A DNA stretch of 64,000 bases, taken from NCBI RefSeq assembly GCF_009674625.1, contig NZ_WKJQ01000001.1, positions 2,604,001 to 2,668,000 on the forward strand, written 5' to 3'. The position numbers and the translations under genes are program-made. Below, one piece after another: positions 33,129-41,419 of this stretch; position 1 is the stretch's first letter, and the number at the start of each line of letters is the position of its first letter. Below the pieces are notes generated by a model that worked only from the letters and a program-made list of their open reading frames with translations, made no database searches and was not told the DNA's origin. The DNA is from Haloferax marinum (GTDB lineage: Archaea; Halobacteriota; Halobacteria; Halobacteriales; Haloferacaceae).

Positions 33129-34301
33129 ATGCTCTTTCGCAGCGCTCGAATACTCGACGGCGGTCACGTCACCGAAGCGACCGACGTACGGACTGACCTG
33201 GAGTCGGGCCGAATCCAGTCGGTCGGTGACCTCACCGCCCAGCGTGACGAGCGCGTGGTCGACCTCTCCGGGAAGACGGTCACACCTGGATTGGTCGACG
33301 CTCACGTGCATTTTTCTCTCTCTGGCGAACGAAGCGTCGAGGACGTCGTCGGCCTCTCGGACGCCGAACTCACGCTGGTGGAGGTTCGGAACGCGCGGAA
33401 GACGCTCGAAGCAGGCGTCACCGGCGTTCGAGGAATGGGCGCACGCGATATCGACGTCGTCCTCAAACGAGCAATCGACGCCGGGGAGGTCGCGGGGCCA
33501 CGAATGGTCGCAAACTGCCGGTCGATAACGATTACCGGCGGCCACGGCCACCACATGGGCCGAGAAGTAGACGGGGCGGACGACGCCCGTCGAGCAGTCA
33601 GAGAACAGGTGAAGCAGGGTGCAGACTTCATCAAGTTCATGACCACTGGCGGGGTGACGACGCCCGGAAGCGACCCCGGTGCAGTCGCGTTCACCGACGA
33701 AGAACTCCACGCACTCGTAGACGAAGCCCACAGACGCGGCGTCCACACCGCGACCCACGCACACGGTGCCGAAGGTGTCAAGGCCGCCATCCGAGCCGGT
33801 GTCGATACGGTCGAACACGGGACGTTCCTCGACGACGAAGCCATCGACCTCTTTCTCTCACACGACGTGACGCTCGTTCCGACGCTCTCTGCGCCGTACC
33901 ACATCTCCCGCAACACCGAGGCAGCGACCCGAGAAGACGTCTCGAAGGTCGAATCCGTCTACGACAGACATCTCGACTCGTTCCGTATGGCGGTCGAAGC
34001 GGGTGTCACCATCGCCGGCGGAACCGACGCAGGAACCCCGTTCAACTTCCACGGTGGCAACGCCTCGGAGATTCAGTTCATGGCCCAACACGGGATGGAC
34101 CCCATCGACGCCATCCGCGCGATGACCGAGACGGCCGCAGAAGCCATCGGGTTAGCAGACTGTGGCGTCGTCGAATCCGGTGCCTACGCCGACTTGCTCG
34201 TCTTCGACGACGACCCCCTCTCCGACCTCACCGTCCTCAACGACCCCGAAGCCGTGGTGAAAGGCGGACGGGTCGTCGCCGGGTCGTTGCCGGCGAACTG
34301 A
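33129..34301 (+). CDS. Amidohydrolase (imidazolonepropionase/prolidase-like)
   Basis: 390 residues from ATG 33129. The metal site follows the amidohydrolase pattern: VDAHVHFSL (HxH), Lys in ADFIKFMTTGG (metal-bridging K), THAHGAEG and VEHGTFLDDEA for the two later His, and IAGGTDAGTPFN with the catalytic Asp. It belongs to the branch of Xaa-Pro dipeptidase/imidazolonepropionase-like enzymes; the real substrate, an amide or cyclic imide, is not shown by the sequence. The final ADLLVFDDDPLSD strand closes the small beta domain. Confidence 0.9.
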   Translation: MLFRSARILDGGHVTEATDVRTDLESGRIQSVGDLTAQRDERVVDLSGKTVTPGLVDAHVHFSLSGERSVEDVVGLSDAELTLVEVRNARKTLEAGVTGVRGMGARDIDVVLKRAIDAGEVAGPRMVANCRSITITGGHGHHMGREVDGADDARRAVREQVKQGADFIKFMTTGGVTTPGSDPGAVAFTDEELHALVDEAHRRGVHTATHAHGAEGVKAAIRAGVDTVEHGTFLDDEAIDLFLSHDVTLVPTLSAPYHISRNTEAATREDVSKVESVYDRHLDSFRMAVEAGVTIAGGTDAGTPFNFHGGNASEIQFMAQHGMDPIDAIRAMTETAAEAIGLADCGVVESGAYADLLVFDDDPLSDLTVLNDPEAVVKGGRVVAGSLPAN

Positions 34302-34310
34302 GGCCCATTC

Positions 34311-34952
34311 TCAGAGTCCGTCGCTGGCGTCCCAGGTGAACTCGGCGTCGTACTCGCCGCCAGTCGCGTCTCGCCACTCCTCTCGGGAGACGCTGTAGAC
34401 GTACTGGTCTGCAATCTCGTCGCCAGTCGGCAGACTGTTCGGCTTTCGCCCATCTCGCCTGCCGCCGAGTGCGCCCACGTACTTCTCGATTGCACGCTGT
34501 GAGTTCTCGTTCGCCACTGCGTGTTTGACTTCGACGAGTTCCAGGTCGAGTACGTCGAAGGCCAACGCGACGAGCGCGCTCGCTCGTTCGCCGGAGTAAC
34601 CTCGGCCCCAGAACTTCGGCTGTAACCAGACACCGAGCGTCGCGACTCGACGGTCCCACTCCGTGTGGATGCCGCCGAATCCGGCGAGTTCACCTGCACC
34701 GTCTTCACCCTCGCGCGGGAACAACCCGAACTGGGCACTCTCGGCCTCACTCCACGACGAGGCACATCGTTCGAGGAAGTCGCTCGTCACCTTCGGCGTC
34801 TCGTGGCGCGACCACGGCATGAACTCTGTCACCTCGTCCATGTACGGTTGCGAGCAGAGTTCGTAGGCGTCGAACGTGTCGATGTAGTCGGGTGTGGCCG
34901 CAACGAGTCGAAGACGTTCGGTTTCGACGACGTCCGGGAAGAGGTCACTCAT
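34311..34952 (-). CDS. RimJ/RimL-like GNAT acetyltransferase (first of tandem pair)
   Basis: 213 residues from ATG 34952. ETERLRLVAATPDYIDTFDA and FWGRGYSGERASALVALAFD are the acetyl-CoA signature of the RimJ/L (GNAT_3) group; NENSQRAIEKYVGALGG is the C-terminal helix. The ending DATGGEYDAEFTWDASDGL matches the 34945-35604 protein, showing gene duplication. Its start lies 8 nt inside the upstream gene. Possible N-terminal or spermidine-type acetylation; acceptor unknown. Confidence 0.88.
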   Translation of the reverse strand: MSDLFPDVVETERLRLVAATPDYIDTFDAYELCSQPYMDEVTEFMPWSRHETPKVTSDFLERCASSWSEAESAQFGLFPREGEDGAGELAGFGGIHTEWDRRVATLGVWLQPKFWGRGYSGERASALVALAFDVLDLELVEVKHAVANENSQRAIEKYVGALGGRRDGRKPNSLPTGDEIADQYVYSVSREEWRDATGGEYDAEFTWDASDGL

Positions 34953-35604
34953 CGCCACTCTCCAATCGGCCGTCGCCTTCCCAGGAGAACTCGGCGTCGT
35001 ACTCGCCGCCAGTGGCTTCGAGCCATTGCTCACGGGTCACAGACCAGCCTCGAACGTCCCGAGGAGTGCCATCGGCATCGACGGCGTCGTTGCGGAACAG
35101 TCCGTCTTCTTGCCCGCCGAATCGCTCGGTGTACTTCGAGATTGCCCGACAGGAGGGTTCGTTCTCGGGCATGGCGTACGCGAGTGCGACTTCGAGGTCC
35201 AGGACGTCGAAGATAGTCGCGAAGAACGCGGCGGCGCGTTCACCGGAGTAGCCTCGGCCCCAGTACTTCTTTCTGAGCCACATACCGAAGACGGCGCGGC
35301 GGAGGTCCCACTCGGGTTTGAACCCGGCCGTGCCGACGAACTCGCCAGCACCGGGTTCGCCCTCGCGCGGAAAAATCGCGTAGATGGCGTTTTCGCCCTT
35401 CTCGTGAGCCTCTTCGGCGTCACGGAAGAAGTCGAACGCCTCCTTCGGCGTCTGGTGCGGATTCCACGTGACGAACTTCGTCTCCTCTTCGATGGTGTCC
35501 GACCGCGACGCGGCGAAGTAGTCGTACGCCTCCAACGGGTCGACTCCCTCCCGCGACAACGCACGAAGGCGGAGTCGCGGGGTGACTATTTCGTCGGGAA
35601 ACAT
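34945..35604 (-). CDS. RimJ/RimL-like GNAT acetyltransferase (second of tandem pair)
   Basis: 219 residues. ETPTPRL-type start: IVTPRLRLRALSREGVDPLE, then YWGRGYSGERAAAFFATIFD and NEPSCRAISKYTERFGG, matching the paralog at 34311. The ending EATGGEYDAEFSWEGDGRL is close to the paralog's. Transcribed first of the pair; 8-nt overlap couples translation. Confidence 0.88.
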   Translation of the reverse strand: MFPDEIVTPRLRLRALSREGVDPLEAYDYFAASRSDTIEEETKFVTWNPHQTPKEAFDFFRDAEEAHEKGENAIYAIFPREGEPGAGEFVGTAGFKPEWDLRRAVFGMWLRKKYWGRGYSGERAAAFFATIFDVLDLEVALAYAMPENEPSCRAISKYTERFGGQEDGLFRNDAVDADGTPRDVRGWSVTREQWLEATGGEYDAEFSWEGDGRLESGDE

Positions 35605-35704
35605 AGGACGAAACGAACTCGGAGTGGGTTAATAAGTTTTCTGAACGCTGACACATGTGAACACAGCACATTTGGGCACGAAACGGTGTTTGGCCGTGCT
35701 TCTA

Positions 35705-37006
35705 TTAGTCGTCTATCAGTAGGTTGTCCCGTTCGATTCCACCTGTCGACTGGTAGTCTCCGAACTCGGGGTGTGTCTCACGCATCCAGACGAGTGCGAC
35801 GCCGCCGGAGACGAACATCGCCGCGGCGGTGACGTAGAACGCCATCTGGACCGAGACGAAGTCGGCCGCGAGGCCGATGAGAATCGCACCGAATCCGTAG
35901 CCAGCGTCTCGCCACATCCGGTACACACCGAGTCCGGTCGCGCGCCACGTCGGGTGGGCGGCGTCGCCGACGACGGTGATGAGGTTCGGATACAACAGCG
36001 CCATCCCGACGCCAGTGACACCGGCAGTGACCATCCACGGGAGATATCCGGAGACGAACGTCGTCGCGAGGACGCCCGCGCCCGCGACGAACATGCCGAC
36101 GACGACTGGCGGCCGGCGGCCGATGTCGTCGGCGAGTTTTCCAGTGTAGAGTTGGAAGACGCCCCAGACACCGCCGTAGACGCCGACGACACCGCCGACT
36201 TCGACGACGGAGAGTCCCGACGAGGTGAGATACAACGGATAGGCAATCCAGACGAGGGCGTCTACGAACTTCTCGACGCTGCCGGCCTGTGCGGCCGCGA
36301 ACAGTGTCTTGTCGCCCCACGTCGCTCGCTTCAACACGGCGACGAACGGGAGATTCGCTTCCGAGTCGTCGTCGCTGTTCGACGCGTCGGCTTCCGCTTC
36401 GGCCTCTGCTTCGGCGTACGGCAACGTCTCCTCGACGAAGAAGACGGCGACGAGGAGGCCGAGGAGGACGACACCGACGAGGAAGACGAACGGTGCGGGT
36501 CGAAGGCCGTACTGCCCGGCGATGATGCCAGTCACCCACGACCCGACGGCGACGCCGCCGTATCCGAAGGCTTCGTCGAGGCCGACGGCGAGTCCTCGGC
36601 GCTCACCCCCAGCGAGATCTATCTTGGCGTTGACGCTCATGCTCCACGCGAGGCCCTGATTGACGCCAAGGAGGACGTTTCCAATCGTGACCCACCACCA
36701 GTTAGGGGCGTAGATGAGGACGACCGGAATCGGAAGGGCGACCAACCATCCCGCGACGAGAATCGGCTTTCGACCGTACGTCTCGGCCCACTTCCCGCCG
36801 TAGAGGTTGAGGAGTGCCTTGACGAACCCGAAACTGACGACGAACGACCCGATGACGAGGACGGATTCGACCCCGAGGACGTCGCGTCCGAGGATGGGAA
36901 CGACGTTTCGTTCCGACCCGATAGTCAACCCGACGGCGAACACCGTCAGTAACTGGAGCACGAACTGTTGCCAGTTCTCGCGAATCCCTTGCGTGTAGCT
37001 GACCAT
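35705..37006 (-). CDS. Major facilitator superfamily transporter
   Basis: 433 residues, 12 helices. The loop 2-3 signature is GGKWAETYGRKPILVAGW (G-x3-D/E-xxGRR/K type), repeated in the second half as LADDIGRRPPVVVG. A long acidic cytoplasmic loop with EAEAEAEAEAD separates the halves. It resembles multidrug or sugar/metabolite antiporters of MFS_1; substrate not readable. Monocistronic. The promoter region upstream is AT-rich (37025-37070). Confidence 0.9.
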   Translation of the reverse strand: MVSYTQGIRENWQQFVLQLLTVFAVGLTIGSERNVVPILGRDVLGVESVLVIGSFVVSFGFVKALLNLYGGKWAETYGRKPILVAGWLVALPIPVVLIYAPNWWWVTIGNVLLGVNQGLAWSMSVNAKIDLAGGERRGLAVGLDEAFGYGGVAVGSWVTGIIAGQYGLRPAPFVFLVGVVLLGLLVAVFFVEETLPYAEAEAEAEADASNSDDDSEANLPFVAVLKRATWGDKTLFAAAQAGSVEKFVDALVWIAYPLYLTSSGLSVVEVGGVVGVYGGVWGVFQLYTGKLADDIGRRPPVVVGMFVAGAGVLATTFVSGYLPWMVTAGVTGVGMALLYPNLITVVGDAAHPTWRATGLGVYRMWRDAGYGFGAILIGLAADFVSVQMAFYVTAAAMFVSGGVALVWMRETHPEFGDYQSTGGIERDNLLIDD

Positions 37007-37410
37007 TCAGTGTGAACGACTCCGGGATTCGAGTATTAATAGTGCTCGGTATTCACATTACTCTGTACAGGTGGACCAGCGTTGGGGCACTGACTCAGGA
37101 TAGCACCGACTGACGCGGTTCGATTTGTGCTCGGAGTGCGATTATGCGGGCTTTTGTGGCGAAGTTAGGCGACTTGAGGGATGTGACGATGGTCGTCTCT
37201 GTGTGTGAGACGACGCCCACACATCCGCTATGCCCGTGGATCGAGTGGGATGTGAGCTCAGACAGAATTGTATCGCCGAAACTAAATCGACGATGTCGTC
37301 CGTCGGTGGGTGTGTCGGGCGTGGCTCAGATACTGCGAGACACTCTCACGCTCTGAGAATGGCGTGTGGAGTATTTGTCTATTCGTCGCGTCTTACTACG
37401 GAGTAGGACG
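37007..37410. other. 404-bp intergenic region, no convincing gene
   Basis: Contains MFS promoter and a degenerate copy (CAGATACTGCGAGAC, 37327-37341) of the gcv-flanking repeat, which also sits in a small hairpin pairing CTCAGA with TCTGAG. A 70-codon open frame (37144-37356) lacks acidic composition and is not called. Confidence 0.5.
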
Positions 37411-37803
37411 ATGAACTGGCATAGGGTCGTCGCAGTGTACGCACTCGCCGCCGGGGCAGCGATACTGGGACTGTGGACGGTGCTCGTGATGACAGAACAA
37501 GTGACCGAGTTGCGGACAGAACCATTTTCGATGTTCACTCACCTGGTCGCAGAGGGATTCACAGCGGTGACGCTTCTCAGTGCAGGTCTCGGACTGCTCC
37601 GGCGAAAAGAGTGGGCGCAACCGCTCTGTCTCGTCGGGTTCGGGATGTTGCTCTACTCGGTCATCAACAGTGCAGGTTACTACGCACAGTTGGGTCAAGT
37701 CGGCGCGATGGCGGTGTTTTCGGCGTTGGCGCTCACGACGGTCGTCGCCCTCGGTTGGGTGTTGGTAGACGCCCGGCAGCGTCGGAGACGGGCGTCGTGG
37801 TGA
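37411..37803 (+). CDS. Small four-helix membrane protein
   Basis: 130 residues from ATG 37411. Hydrophobic helices at about 5-30, 40-62, 70-90 and 98-122. The Trp/Arg-containing cytoplasmic loop LRRKEWAQPL is basic. No family is recognised; context gives no role (next to MFS transporter on opposite strand). Confidence 0.65.
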   Translation: MNWHRVVAVYALAAGAAILGLWTVLVMTEQVTELRTEPFSMFTHLVAEGFTAVTLLSAGLGLLRRKEWAQPLCLVGFGMLLYSVINSAGYYAQLGQVGAMAVFSALALTTVVALGWVLVDARQRRRRASW

Positions 37804-38306
37804 GCGTCTACACCGAGTAGTGTCCGTGTAGTCGAGTACTCACGCGGTGCTGAATCAGTCAGCGCAGTATCTGTTCGGCCGAGCAGTGAGGGCGGTAATT
37901 GAGTGAGGAACCCTCCACGACAGCCACGTCGACCGAAACACCAGACGCGATTCGAGACCTCGAATCTGAGGTGTGCGAAGTTTACAAAGAGTATTTTAAA
38001 ATCCACTAGACAATTTCCGCCATTTCCAATGTACTCTGACAGTTGGACGACGGATTTGATGGACTCGAAGACGACTTGTACGAGTGGTGGACACGACGCT
38101 GAGAGGCGATTCGTACTCCTGGGTCGAACGAGATTAGAACCCACCGTGCATGGGGCCACGCAGAGACACGTCTGAAAGTCACTGATTTGGAACTAGTATC
38201 GTCGTGTGGCGTCTAGTCGAGTTCTTCGTTTAATAGCACTATTTTCATCTACTAGTTTAATTAGTCTGGCAGTTTTTATCCGACGGTCCAGCAAAATATT
38301 CGCCAG
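37804..38306. other. 503-bp region with a gene remnant and the island's left edge
   Basis: At 38043-38102 a short frame, LDDGFDGLEDDLYEWWTRR ending TGA, looks like a true C terminus but is preceded at once by a stop. From about 38200 the DNA becomes AT-rich and the REase promoter (TTTTTATC, 38273-38280) lies at the end. No complete gene. Confidence 0.4.
38273..38280 (+). promoter_or_regulatory. TATA box for the putative restriction endonuclease gene
   Basis: TTTTTATC centred about 30 nt before ATG 38307. Confidence 0.55.
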
Positions 38307-39470
38307 ATGGAACCGGTTTGGAGTCGTTCCGATTTAGGGAGGTATTTGGAATCGATTGTCAACGAAGACGACATCGAAGAACAACTCATTCAGGAGTCGA
38401 GATGGAAAATCTCCTACCGCGAGTCGCAACTGGAACGGCGAGGGCTTCTCAGGATGCACCGAGAGGCCATGTCGCTGGAGGAAAAGAAGTTGGACTGGGC
38501 CGACTTGGGATTGACCGACCAAGCGAAAGAAACACTCGACAAAAGCGGTGTCGAGGAGACAGAATTACATCGGTTCTTTGCCCACCCCGGAGTTCTCGTC
38601 GAGTCCCCAGGACTGTTCCACTATTACCGCACTCTAGCTGGCGTGTCAGAAAACCGTCTGCGAGATATGAAAACCGTGAGACCAGCGGTTCGAAATCTGA
38701 CCGGTTCGACTAAATCGCCAGAAGTCGACGACCCGACGAGGCGACTCTGTCGGTATTTCAACTCACTAATTAGTACGTGGGCGTCTGGTATTACAGACGG
38801 AGAGCCGAAACAGCGTGCTCTAACTAGTGCACTCCTCACCGAGGGTGCCGCCATAGAAGGTTCCTCACGGAATGCTGGAGGGAAAAAAGCGGTCGTCAAC
38901 GTTGCCTCTGTGATCGTAGCGGACCTACACGAACACGACCGCCTGGATGCGTTCGTAGTGAAGCAGACCTCGAGTGATGATTTCGACCGAGTCTCTGCAG
39001 CAGAGCTTGGCGAGTCGTATCCATTGTCAGACCTCTCGGGTGCGTACGATGTCGATGCCATCTACGCCAAAAATGGAGGGAAGGTGAGCTTCTCTGAACC
39101 GGATATGATCGTAGAATCACCGAGTGGTGTAACCGGCTATGGGGAGATCAAAGACCGCAAAGACATCAGTAATCAGTGGGAAGGCTGGTTACCTCTCATA
39201 AGGAGTAAACTGGTCGATTTCAAATCACGGAACTCCTCAGCCAAGCGCATGGTTCTCCAACCTGTGTTCACTGAGCGAATGATTGATGGTGAGCGTGGGA
39301 GCGACGCAGAAGACGTAGGTGTGAGAGGCTTCATCGACGAAGACTTGCTTGACGTCCCATTTAACATCAGCAAAATTCTCGCTGATGAGGATTCTCGTGA
39401 GTTCTTCGGCGACTATATCAGGTCACTTCTGGGCTACTCAGTCGAGGTTCTAACTGTACCAAGCACGTAG
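38307..39470 (+). CDS. Putative type II restriction endonuclease (PD-(D/E)xK)
   Basis: 387 residues. Candidate catalytic core is PD at 265-266 and EIK at 280-282 (EPDMIVESPSGVTGYGEIKD), followed by KDISNQWEGWLPLI, a pattern seen in some type II enzymes of the XcyI sort; I assign the name only loosely. HYYRTLAGVSENRLRDM (about 105-121) is a second recognisable helix seen in several REases. It ends 1 bp before the C5 methyltransferase gene's stop on the opposite strand (convergent). Recognition sequence unknown. Codon use is less GC-biased than neighbours (for example ATT, TTT, AAA), which suggests transfer. Confidence 0.7.
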   Translation: MEPVWSRSDLGRYLESIVNEDDIEEQLIQESRWKISYRESQLERRGLLRMHREAMSLEEKKLDWADLGLTDQAKETLDKSGVEETELHRFFAHPGVLVESPGLFHYYRTLAGVSENRLRDMKTVRPAVRNLTGSTKSPEVDDPTRRLCRYFNSLISTWASGITDGEPKQRALTSALLTEGAAIEGSSRNAGGKKAVVNVASVIVADLHEHDRLDAFVVKQTSSDDFDRVSAAELGESYPLSDLSGAYDVDAIYAKNGGKVSFSEPDMIVESPSGVTGYGEIKDRKDISNQWEGWLPLIRSKLVDFKSRNSSAKRMVLQPVFTERMIDGERGSDAEDVGVRGFIDEDLLDVPFNISKILADEDSREFFGDYIRSLLGYSVEVLTVPST

Positions 39471-39471
39471 C

Positions 39472-40590
39472 CTATAGCGACTCAAACGTCATTTGACGTG
39501 TTCCTTTCTCGCGGTTTGGGGCGAGTTCACGGAGTTTACTCGCGATAGCCTCGGCCAATTTTGGGGGCACTGCATTTCCGTTTTGTTCGTACCAGCTCAC
39601 GAATGGACCCTCAAAGTTCCACCAATCCGGGAACGATTGAAGACGTGCAGCCTCTCGAACGGTGATATTCCGGTCCTGTTCGGGGTGAACGTACCTACCA
39701 CACGACGGAGTACTGGACTTCCTCGTGATTGTGCCAGATGGTCGGTCCCAATGCATTCGACCATAGGTGTCACAGAAGGAACCCATATTGTCGTTTCTCG
39801 CTCGCTTCTTCATCGAATCGAGCCAATACTCTTCTTGATGGGGTTCAGGAATGTCCATCCACGACCCACCGTCGTTAGGGATATGGCCTAACATATTGAT
39901 GATTCTTTGAGTGTGGTTTGGTGCGCGGTGCATCGGGTCTGACGGGTGAGTCTCGCCTGCCTCCACCGGCGGAAGGTCGACGATCGCGTCACGAACGGTT
40001 TGGTGGTTCTCGACCGTTGGAGCGGGAAGTTCGACTTTTCGTCCTTCTTTTCTCGCAACGATAATCGCCCGATTCCGTCGCTGGGGAACCCCGAAATCTG
40101 CGGCGTTGAGAACGTCGAACCTCACTAAGTATCCCGCACGCTTCAAAATCTCGTATGTGCGGTCCCAGTATTTCTCCTTGGAGCCACGAACCAACTCTGG
40201 AACGTTTTCCATGACGAAAAACTCCGGTTCCATCTCCACCATCAACTCCGCACTTAGCGACACCAACGTGTTTCGCTCATCGTGTTCGATGTTGTGCTTG
40301 TTACGGTGCTGACTGAACCCTTGGCAAGGGGCACAAGAAATCAGTACGTCGAGTTCACCCCGTTCGACACCGAACTCGTCGAGCAGATCTTCGGCATCGA
40401 ATTCAGTGATGTCACCAACGACCGGTTCGATACCGATGTTACTCTCGTATGTCTTGGCCGCTTTCTTATTCTTGTCTAGCGCACCGACGCACTGGAAACC
40501 CGCCTCTTCGAATCCCAAACTCATCCCTCCTGCACCCGAGAAGAGGTCTGCGTACAACAAGTCTTCAGTAGATTCGGTGTCCCGTTCCAT
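39472..40590 (-). CDS. dcm: DNA (cytosine-5) methyltransferase
   Basis: Modifies cytosine at C5, presumably to protect sites from the neighbouring endonuclease. Motif I ADLFSGAGGMSLGFEEAG, motif IV CAPCQGFSQHR (catalytic Cys), motif VI FFVMENVPEL, motif VIII FGVPQRRNRAIIV, IX/X RLQSFPDWW and QNGNAVPPKLAEAIA are all present. ATG 40590 (MERDTESTEDLLYADLFSG, 372 residues) is preferred to 40620 because the TATA-like CTTATAAG at 40623-40630 would lie only 3 nt before the latter. The variable region between VIII and IX carries the target recognition, not predicted. Its C terminus converges with the REase gene. Confidence 0.94.
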   Translation of the reverse strand: MERDTESTEDLLYADLFSGAGGMSLGFEEAGFQCVGALDKNKKAAKTYESNIGIEPVVGDITEFDAEDLLDEFGVERGELDVLISCAPCQGFSQHRNKHNIEHDERNTLVSLSAELMVEMEPEFFVMENVPELVRGSKEKYWDRTYEILKRAGYLVRFDVLNAADFGVPQRRNRAIIVARKEGRKVELPAPTVENHQTVRDAIVDLPPVEAGETHPSDPMHRAPNHTQRIINMLGHIPNDGGSWMDIPEPHQEEYWLDSMKKRARNDNMGSFCDTYGRMHWDRPSGTITRKSSTPSCGRYVHPEQDRNITVREAARLQSFPDWWNFEGPFVSWYEQNGNAVPPKLAEAIASKLRELAPNREKGTRQMTFESL

Positions 40591-40622
40591 CGTATCCTTG
40601 GCAGAATCTACGTGCGTCATCG

Positions 40623-40630
40623 CTTATAAG
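40623..40630 (-). promoter_or_regulatory. TATA box for the methyltransferase gene
   Basis: CTTATAAG (palindromic) on the minus strand; with a start ~26 nt on it gives a ~10-nt leader before ATG 40590. Confidence 0.5.
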
Positions 40631-40730
40631 ACTCGGTAACGTTTCTTCCCGGTCGTTTTGAAGCCATGGTACTTTTCAAACGCATTAGTCTACAAAGACT
40701 TTCAAGTTCTTCAACTGTAGAATCACGTCG

Positions 40731-40736
40731 TATAAA
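40731..40736 (+). promoter_or_regulatory. TATA box for the AbrB-like gene
   Basis: TATAAA centred ~27 nt before ATG 40761: leaderless promoter, divergent from the methyltransferase promoter ~100 bp away. Confidence 0.6.
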
Positions 40737-40760
40737 CCATATCCTATCGCAGAGTCCATC

Positions 40761-40937
40761 ATGAGCAAATACGTCCTGAACGTGACTACTGTCCAACAGG
40801 GACACAAAATGCAACTAGTAAAAGAAGTACGAGAGATATGGGGTGAAGAGCGGACTAAACCGGGGGAGAAAATTGTGTTTTACGAAGATGACGATGGCAA
40901 TATCATTATCGAGCCAGCAGGTAGACCGGAAGACTAG
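40761..40937 (+). CDS. AbrB/SpoVT-type DNA-binding protein, probable regulator of the restriction-modification genes
   Basis: 58 residues, beginning MSKYVLNVTTVQQGHKMQLV; then KEVREIWGEERTKPGEK and IVFYEDDDGNIIIEPAG. This is the swapped-hairpin AbrB fold: a first strand/turn (VTTVQQGHKMQ), a central helix KEVREIW, a KPGEK turn and a final strand pair (IVFYED, NIIIEPA), as in SpoVT/AbrB and MazE-type antitoxin N termini. No toxin gene is adjacent, so a regulator of the divergent methyltransferase is the best reading. It is shorter than 60 residues and so easy to miss. Confidence 0.8.
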   Translation: MSKYVLNVTTVQQGHKMQLVKEVREIWGEERTKPGEKIVFYEDDDGNIIIEPAGRPED

Positions 40938-41419
40938 GTATCTCCTGTCTCCCCCACTCACGAGTACGATTACTATCGAACGTCTCGGGACGTCTAAGAT
41001 GAATACAGAGCACGTCTGGCTCGATCAACGCGGCTCTGGAGGAGGGTACAATATGACTGTCGCGCACGAACTCGACCGAGATATTTCGAGACAGTTTCTC
41101 AACATCAAGCGGTGGCGGAGAGTTTCGAACGAAACATTCGAGAAGTTCAACTGAGCCTCCAAGCGTTCAAATGGACCTCCACACCCGCAAGACGCTCTTC
41201 GAGTCGTTCAGGGGGAGTTCGGCGCCAGAACCAACATCCGCGATGCATCTTTTCGACGACTGTACGCACTAAATCTGAGCGGTCGTCGATTTCGGGTCTT
41301 CTCTGCAAAGCCATCCCAATCTTCTTTTTGTCCCTCAGAAACTACGACGTGTATGCGCACAATCGTCGAACAGTCGTTGAACAAGTACGATAATCCCATC
41401 CACATGGTATGCACACGAT
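40938..41419. other. 482-bp region with one weak small frame
   Basis: An ATG at 40999 opens a 51-codon frame to 41154 (MNTEHVWLDQRGSGGGYNMT...), mildly acidic then basic, with no known motif. The rest to 41419 is without a credible gene; rfcL's promoter lies in AT-richer DNA around 41380-41400. Confidence 0.4.
40999..41154 (+). CDS. Possible 51-residue protein, weak
   Basis: ATG 40999 to TGA 41152-41154; starts MNTEHVWLDQRGSGGGYN and ends KRWRRVSNETFEKFN. Could be a remnant within the island or non-coding. Only start/stop and composition support it. Confidence 0.25.
   Translation: MNTEHVWLDQRGSGGGYNMTVAHELDRDISRQFLNIKRWRRVSNETFEKFN

Noticed and set aside
37144-37356. 70-codon frame before the small membrane protein
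   Set aside because: Weak composition; it runs across the degenerate repeat and hairpin.
40761-40937. AbrB-like gene as an antitoxin of a toxin-antitoxin pair
   Set aside because: No toxin-sized PIN, MazF or VapC gene follows; only a weak 51-codon frame does.
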